A stretch of DNA of 64,000 bases from Bacteroidales bacterium (GTDB taxonomy: Bacteria; Bacteroidota; Bacteroidia; Bacteroidales; WCHB1-69). Position numbers and translations under genes: made by a program. The notes under the pieces are model-generated. The model worked only from the letters and a program-made list of their open reading frames with translations. It was not told where the DNA came from and ran no database searches. Shown here piece after piece: positions 52,475 through 61,400 of the stretch; positions within the stretch are counted from its first letter, which is position 1; the number at the start of each line of letters is the position of its first letter. The DNA lies in assembly GCA_024685175.1 (NCBI GenBank), contig JAIKWD010000013.1:97992-161991 (forward strand), given 5' to 3'.

Positions 52475-55400
52475 TTACTCGCGCTCCTTGACGCATCTCA
52501 CGCTGTAGCCGAGGCCTTCGCGAACGTCGCCGCTAATGACTTCGTCGCAGTAGTAGGAGACAACGGCAGCGGAAGGATTAGGCGTCGTGCCAACCATCGT
52601 GGTGGACCAGTAGTAGGCTTCTGCCATCAGGTTGATATAACGGTCGATGGAGCCATCGTAGTAACCACCAGGCAGTGAGGTGAATCCCGTGGTGTTGGTA
52701 CCACCGGCACCGTGTAACCAGTAATTCGGTGATCTCACAGCGCTGGCACCATGTGCGTTCAAGGACTCGTATTGCTCGGCCGTAGGCAGGTACCATCCAT
52801 CCGGACAGATGCCAGGTACGTGGCCGTAAGCATTGGTGGAACCATCCTTGATGGCGGATTGCCAATCGTACAGGTGACCGAAGGTGGTGACATTGCCCGC
52901 CTCATCCGGATAATCCGGAGAAACATAGCTGTAGACGTTCGGGATGGCAGCACCATCATCGCTGTACCGAGTGCTCACGAGGTTGGTCTGCGTCCAGCAT
53001 TCGCAATCGATACGAACACCATGGTAGACGTTGCCTTCGTAGTCAACGGCGTCCGGACAAGGACGATACTTGACGGTGACCTTCTGCTCGCAACTCGTCA
53101 TCACTGTACCGCAGATATCCTTCAGCGTCCAGACGATGGTGTGGACACCCGTATCAAGCGGATTGAGTTCGTCGAGGTTGTTCTCAATGGAGACGCCCGG
53201 AATCATCGGAGTCAGAGTGGCGACTGCAGGAGGAACGAGCATCGTGTCGCACTGACCGAAGTTGAGTTCGATGGTCAGTTCTTCAGGACACTTGAAGCCT
53301 TCGGTACGAGGCAGTACGGCCAAGACACCGTTTACATAGGTGATCTCGTAGCTATCCGTAACTTCCTCTGCAGGATCGTCGTGCATAATGACGGCACCGG
53401 AAGGAACGTTAGGAGCCGTACCCACACAGAGTATGGAACCGCTAACCGTAACATTGGTCAGCTGATCCGTGGTGGCCAACGAGCCGCTCGTAATGCTGTA
53501 ATTCGGGTTCTCGAGGAGAGTACCGTCGTAAATCTTGGAATCGCTAGCAGCGGTGATCTCAAGCGGACGAAGGTCGATATTCAGTTTGAGACGATAGCTT
53601 ACACTGTAGTTGCTGATACCCTTGGCGGTAGCGTACGGCGTAGTAATCGAGGCAACACCGTCGATCGGAGCGCCAGACATACCCGGAACGTACGTGTAAC
53701 GATAAGTACCATATCTGTAACCAATTGTCTTGTGTTGACCAGCAGTCAATCTGTCATTGGCAACAAGACCGATGGCCTTTACAGCAGTATCTGTGTAATC
53801 AACATAGAGCGTGTCGCCATCGTACATCTTATGGCTGGTAATATCGAGAATCAACAGATCCTTCGGCGTAATCTTGAGCGTGTAGTCGCAAGTCTTGTCG
53901 TAGTAGTTGTCGTTGGTGGCCCTCACATAGACGTGTTGTTCACTCACGTTGGTGATGCTCGGAACTTCGATGTCCCAGTTGGTGCCATCGATGCTGTATT
54001 CAACATTGATGAAATCGGTGCCGAGACCCATAGCGGTTGCAGTGGGTCGCAACGGAGTGCCGTCGTACACCTTCTCGGCGTCAGAAGCGGTCGGGCAAGC
54101 CAAATTGATGGCATCGCTCTTTGTGACCGTCAACTTACCGTATACAGGATTGATGCAGTAGTCGGTGAGCAGGGTGTTGGCACCGGCTGCCACTGTGAAT
54201 GTATTGGATACTGAACCGACATTGGTGATGCTCGGGAAGTCAGAGTAAACGAAGGACTCGCCCGTGGCGAAGCCATCGCCGGTCACTGTGATCGTGTTGT
54301 TGGACAACGGATAGGTGTCGTACTCCTTGCTGACGGTTGCACTCGTCAACGTGATGTTGCGGCAAATGACGGACAGTGTGTAGTCACACTCCTTGGTGAA
54401 ATAGTTCGGGTTGACGGCACGTACATAGACGTGTTGTTCACCCACGTGCGTCTGGCTCGGAGCGGTCGGGCTCCAAGTGCCGGTTTCACCAACCTTGTAT
54501 TGGATGTTGATCACATCATCACCGTATCCACCAGTAACGGTGGCTTCAGGTTGCAAGGTGGAACGATCGTACATCTGGGTGGCATCCGCTGCGGCAGGAC
54601 AAGTCAACTCGAGACTGTTGCTCTTGGTGATGGTCAGCGTGTACTCACAATATGTCGTATCGTAATTGTCATTGGAAGCACGTACGTTAACGTGGAGAGA
54701 GCCCACATTGGTTATGCCAGGAGCATCGAGGCTCCAGTAGCTGCCATCGGTGGAGTATTCAACCCTGATGAAATCGTCGCCGAAACCGGAAGCCGTGGCA
54801 ACAGGTCTCAACACAGTGCCGTTGTACACCTTGGATTGGTCGGAAACAGACGGACAATCCAAATCGATATCGTCGCTCTTCGTGACCGTCAGCGTACCTT
54901 CTTGCTCCGTGATGCAGTAGTCGGTCAGCTCAGTGCTACCGGCGGCAACCACATCGTAGGTATTGGACGTGCTGCCCACATTCTTGATGGAGGCGAAGTT
55001 GGTATAGTTGAAGGCATCAGTGCCATACAACGAGCCGCTTACAATCGTGACCCTCGGAGCCGTCAAGTTCTCGCCATTGTATTCGCGAGTGGAGTCGATG
55101 GACTTCAAGGTGATAGGAGCACACTCGATGGACAACTCGTAGTTACAGTAAGCCGTGTCGTAGTTGGCTGCAGAGACTCTGACGCTGACAGCCAAAGGAG
55201 ACTCGCTCACGTGCGTAATGCTCGGAGCCGTGGTGGTCCAATCACCCGTGCTTGTCTTGTACTCGGTCTTGGCCGCGTCGGAGCCGTGCAAGCCGGAAGC
55301 AGTGGCATTAGGAGCCAAAGCCTCGGCGTCATAAACCTTTTGGGTAGAGGTGAGCTCAGGACAATCAGCAGTCAAATCGTCGCTGCTGGTGATGGTCAAC

Positions 55401-58400
55401 GTACCATAGTTCTGTGTCAGGCAATAGTTGTCAAGCGAGGTATTGGCACCGGCAGAAACCGTATAGGTATTGCTTACGGAACCCACATTGGTGATGGTCG
55501 GGAAACCGGAATACAAGAAGGACTCGCCCGTTGCGAAGCCGTCGCCGGTAACCGTAACGTTTTTGTTGGACAACGAGGTGGCGTCGTACTCCTTGGTGGA
55601 TGTGCCGGACAACAAGGTGAGGTGGCGGCAGGTGACCGTCATCGTGAACTCGCAAGTGTCAGGCTTGTAGTTCGGGCTGCTGGCGGCAACCTTGACATTC
55701 ATCGTGCCGACATTGACGATGTACGGAGCGTCCGCGGTCCAAGCACCGCCGTCCACGCTGTAGGTGAGCGTGGCGACATCCGTGCCGTAGAGACCATTGA
55801 CCGTGACAACCGGCTTGATGGTGTCGCCGTCATACATCTTTGTAAGGGAGGAGGCATCCGGGCAGATCACTTCCAAATTGGTGCTTTCCGTCACCTTCAA
55901 GGTGCCATAGTATCTTTCGTAGCAATAGTCGCCATCCGTCATATTCGTACCGGAGGCAACGTCGAAGGTGTTGCTAACTTCACCCACCGCGGTAATGGAC
56001 GCGAAGTGGCTGTAAGCAAACTCTTCGCCGCTGACAAGACCATCGCCGCCGACGGTAACCTCGGTATTCTGCAGAGCCTCGCCGTTGTAAGGACGGGAAG
56101 ATGAACCGGAGGTTAGAGTGACATTACGGCAGGTGACCTTGAGGGTGTATTCGCAATAAGCAGTATCGTAATACGGGCCATAACCTCTCACATCCACGTG
56201 TTGTGTGCCAACGTGCGTGATGGAAGCAAGAGTGGTGGACCAAGTGGTGCCGCCATTCGTGCTATACTCGATAGTGTACTCGTCAGCAGGATTGACAAGA
56301 CCCGAAACCGTAACCTCAGGATTCAACGGCTGACCGTCGTACATCTTGATGGTGTCGGTGCCCTCAGGACAAGCCATATTGAACGGTTCGGCCTTCAACA
56401 CGATGATGCGTACCGTATCCTTCAAGGTGTTACAAGCAGGATCTTGGTCGCTGACAGCCTGAACCGGAATCTCAAATTGACCAACAGCGTTGGGCTTACC
56501 TGTAATGGTCTGGGAAGTTGCATCATAGGTAAGGCCGGCAGGTATTGTGGTCGGAACCGTGAGGGTGGAGTTCGTGTTCTCGATGACAACTGTATGAATG
56601 CTACTACCATAGGAGAATGTTTGGGTCTTGTTGGTGATGGTCAGCGTAGGTTGCTCGTTCACGTTAAGGTGAATGAGGGAACTACTCTCAACAGGCTCGC
56701 AACCCTCGATTTGGATAGCATATTTGAATTGGATAGGTGTCGTGAAGTTGGATTCGTTGTAGGTATACGTTGCCAGATTCTCTCCCGTGATAACATCCCA
56801 AGTAGTACCATCGGTAGATTGATACCATACATAGCTGAATGATGCGCCGGAAGCGGTGGATGCACCGGAAGCGGTGATGGCATGGCTCACTGACGTACCA
56901 TAACAGTATTGGGCATCGCCGGAGGTGGCACTACCCGGATTGACGTTACCGGCATTGATCACTTCGACGGGGTTGGAATACAACGTGCCGCATTCGGTGA
57001 CGTATGCACGACGGAGTTTGATGTTGTGGACATTCACCACTGCGAAGGACTCGCCAGTACCGAAGGACTCGTCAGTACCCGTGGTGTCAGTCCAAGTGGT
57101 ACCGCCATCGTGGGAGACTTGCCATTGATAACTACCATTGTGTCCGCCGGTGGCAGCCGTCACGTTCTTGGCCGTGACACTGGTATCGGCATTACTACAA
57201 ATCTCGGTGTTCAACTCAATAGCACCCGGATTCATTTGTTCGTAGACGGTGTAGTTCTTCGAAGCGGTAGCGGTACAACCATTGGCGTCGGTGACGGTAA
57301 CGGTGGCGCTGCCACTGGTTTTGGCAGGAGTCAAAGTATAGACATTGCCCGTGGTGCCGTCGCCCCATTCATAGCTATAAGGTTCAACGCCGGATGCGGC
57401 GCTGGCCGTCATAGTAAGCGTGCTGTCGTAGCAGACAGGCGAAGGTTCGGCGATCGTGGCAACCGGCTTGGCCGGGATGGTCAACGTGATATCGCGAGTC
57501 TTGGTGTTGTTGCAAGCGTCGGCTACCGTAACGGTAACGGTGATCTTCCGCACAGTATCAGCTCCATCAACCGTGGTGCCTGCTTCAGGTTCTTGCGTAG
57601 CAGTCAAATCGGTTGGGGCTGTGCAGTTGTCCTCAGAAACTGCCAACACATTAGTGGTAAGGTCAGGGATGGTGTAGACGCAGTTGGTACCCGTCAATGT
57701 GGTGTTCAAAGCGTCGGTGTTGTCGATTGTAGGAGCGGTTTGGTCGCCACCCTTCTTCACCTGTTTGTAAGTAGTTGCCGTTACGTTGCCAACGGTATCT
57801 TTAATGGTGAAGGTACGGGTGATGGTCCACTTGCAGTCGGTGCCTGCCGTGGCGTCGGTATGCTCGACTACCACTTCGCCGCAGTCTTCGAACATCGTCT
57901 TGACTGCATTGTCGTCAATCAGTCCGTCGGCAGTGGCTGCGGACATACAGACGTATTGCTCCGTGGAGATGGTATCCGTCCAAGTAGAAGAGGACTTCAT
58001 CACAGGAGCGCTCTGGTCGCTACCGCTTACGCTCATCGTATGGGTAGCTTCCTTTTCGCAAGAATCGACAATCGTGTAGGTACGGGTGATGGTCCAAGCG
58101 CGGTCGTTACCCGTGGTGACATCCTCGAAGGTGACGGAAGCAATGCCGCTGCAATCCGTATAGCGTTCCTTGACAGCGTCGGCATCAAGCAATTCGCTCT
58201 TGTCGGCGTTCTTCAGACAGTTATCCTGATCCGTGATATCGGTTGGCCAATTGCCGACCAATGTCGGAACGGAGTTGTCAACACCGCTGACGCTCATCAC
58301 CTTGGTTATTGTATTGTCACAATCATCGGAAATGGTATAGGTACGGGTGATGGTCCAATTGCACTTGGTGCCGGTCGTGTCATCCTTGTGCGTGATGTGC

Positions 58401-61400
58401 AGGCCGGAACAATTCTCCTCAAACTTGGCCAAGACTTCGTCATCGGTCTTGAAGCCGCTAAGGTCGGCTTCTTTCAGGCAGACGGTCTGGTCGGCAGGAT
58501 TTTCGAACCATTCGCCATTCATTGTGGGAGCAGCCTTGTCGCCACCCTTCAACACTTGGGTAACATTACCGTATGAGTTGCCACAACTGTCGGCGACACT
58601 GTAGGTACGCTTGATAACCCAAGCGCAGTTGTTGGTTTCAACTTCTTCGTCACCCACAACCGTAACAACGATTTTGCCGCAATCCGTGAATTGTCCTGCG
58701 ACCTGTTCAGGAGTCCAGAAACTGTTTCTCGGAGCGTCAGCATAGCAGTAGTTGCTGGCTGTGAGATCGATCGTATCCTTAACCGTGCCGGAAAGCACCG
58801 GTGCGGTGTGGTCGCCACCGGTCAGAGCCATTGTCGGAGCCGGTTCGACAGCGATGCCACATTCGTTCTTGATGGTATACGTACGGGTGATGGTCCAATT
58901 GCAATCGTTACCCGTAACTTTATCTTCTGAGGTTACGGTAACCTCGGTGCAATCCTCATACAGGGCTTTAACGGCATCATTCGTAGGCAACACGGTCTTG
59001 TCGGCGCCTGCGACACAGGCCCCTTGAGCGGTAGGAGCGGCAGGCCATTCAGCCGACTGCTTCATCGTAGGAGCGGTCTTGTCGCCACCTGTATAGGTAA
59101 TGGAAGGATTTTCTTCGACTTCATTGCCGCAAGCATCCTTAACCGTATAGACATAGGTGACAGACCAACTGCAGTTGTTGCCGGTAGGCGTGCCCGTATG
59201 GGTAGCCGTTACGGCTGAACCGCAGGCATCCTTGTAAAGGGCCGCGATGTCAGCATCCTTCGGAGCGGCAGGAATGTCTGCCAAACAAAGGTTCATATTC
59301 TCTTGACCTGCGGGAATGGTACCCTCCAGTACAGGAGCGGTCTTGTCGCCACCCTTATAGGTGATGACGGGTTTCGTAGGATTCTCCTTGCCACAAGCGT
59401 CCTTGATGGTATAAGTGAACTTCACCTCCCATTCGCAGTTGGTGCTTCCTTCGGTAACCACGCTGTCGTGGGTCACGATGATCTCAGAACCGCAGGCATC
59501 CTCGTAAAGGGCTGCGATAGAAGCATTCGTCGGAGCGGCAGGAATGTCGCTCATACAAGCATTGATTTTTTCCTGATCGTCAGGAAGGGTCTTGCCGGAG
59601 ATCAGCGTAGGAGCGGCTTCGTCCTTCACTGCAATCGTGGTGGGCTCAGCCGTAACCTTACAACCGTGGCCATCGGTAACGGAGAGGGTGACATTGTAAG
59701 TGTTGTCGCAGACATCGGAAGGAATCGTGGCTGCGGAGGTATGGGTGGTTGTACTTACGGTTGCATTAGCAGGCGTCATCGTAAGGTCGCCGCCCCAAGC
59801 GTAGGTGTAATCGCCAGTGGTCTGAGTGGTCACTTCGCCCGTCATATCCTTGGTGCCGGCATTCGGGCAGACCGGAGCGTCGAGGGCGATGATTCGAGCC
59901 TCGGGACGAGCGTATACGGTAACGAGTTTGCTGACGCGGGAACCGGCGCCCGTGCTATTCTTCGTAATAACAAGATAGACGTGCTTGTTTTCACCTGCGA
60001 TGGACCATTTGGCCTTTATGGATTTCGTGCCTTGGCCAGAAACGATTGTACCACCTTCGTCCGTACCGAGAGACCACGTATAGGTAAAGTCAGTGGTGTT
60101 GCCGGAAGGAGTGGAAATGGTCAACTCGTTGTTGGCTTCGGAAGTGCTGATACAGACCGTGCTTTCCTCGGAGAGTTCCGGAACCAACGTGTCGTTCACC
60201 ACAATTGTGATGGTGGCCGTAACCGGATTACAAGCAGGTGTTTGGTTGCTCGTAGCGGTAACCGTAATCGTGTAGGTGCCAGCCTCGGTGGGTTTGCCGC
60301 TCAAGGTACCGGTACCATCGGCGGAAACGAAACTCAAACCGGTGGGCAGTGTGGAAGTTGCAACCGTGGAGTTTGTATAGGTGACATGGGTAGCGGTAAT
60401 GTTCTGGCCTAATGTAATGGTTTGCTCTTGGGTTGCAGGCGTAATCGTAGGCAGCGGGTTGACGAACAAGTCAACGGTCTGGTTGCCGTCAATGGGGTCG
60501 CAACCTTCAACAATAACCGCATATTTGAAATGTTTCTCTGCGGTAAAGTTGTCATTGTTATAGGTATAGGTGTTACTGGTTTCACCCTCAATAGCAGTCC
60601 AGGTTTCTCCATCAGAGGATTCATACCACTGATAGGAGATCGTAGCACCGGAAGTGGCTTCTGCACCGCTGACGGTCATAACCTTAGTGACGGATTCGCC
60701 GGAACAAATATGTTGTGTGCCAGCTCCTGTCATCTTACCCGTATTGATTGTACCAAGATTGACAACATAGACGGGTAGGGTGTAAACTGTACCGCAAGCG
60801 GTGGTATAGGCACGGCGAACGTAAAGATGGTGTACTTTGCCAAGGGTGTATGACTCACCAGTGGCATCTGTAATATCCGTCCAAGAGCCATCGGCGCCGG
60901 TGCTAGAGGTTTGCCATTGATAGGCGTGTTCGGGAGCACCGCCTTGGCCTGAAGTGGTATTTGTGATAACGACAGCTGAGTCGCTGTTGTTACATTTAAC
61001 CACAGAATATAAAATAGTACCCGGCTGCATTTGCTCATAGACATTATAAACCTTATTCTTAGTTGTCGTACAGCCGTTGCCGTCCGTAACGGTAAGGGCG
61101 ACGGTATGGTTGCCCGGGGTAGTCTGGTTGCTCAGGGTAAGCGTGCTCTCGTTACCGGTAACGGAACCGGCGGTCCAACTATAGCGGTAAGGTTCAACAC
61201 CGCTCAACACGGTAGCGGTCAGGGTGATGTCCTTACCGTAGCATACGTTGGCATCACTTTCGATGGCAATAGACGGTTTTTCGGGAACGGTGAAGTTCAC
61301 CTTCTTCTCTAACTTATTGTTACAGCGGTCGGTGACCGTAATCGTTATGCTACCGCTTTCGGAAACTTCTGTACCAGCAGTAGGATTCTGAGTTACAGTC

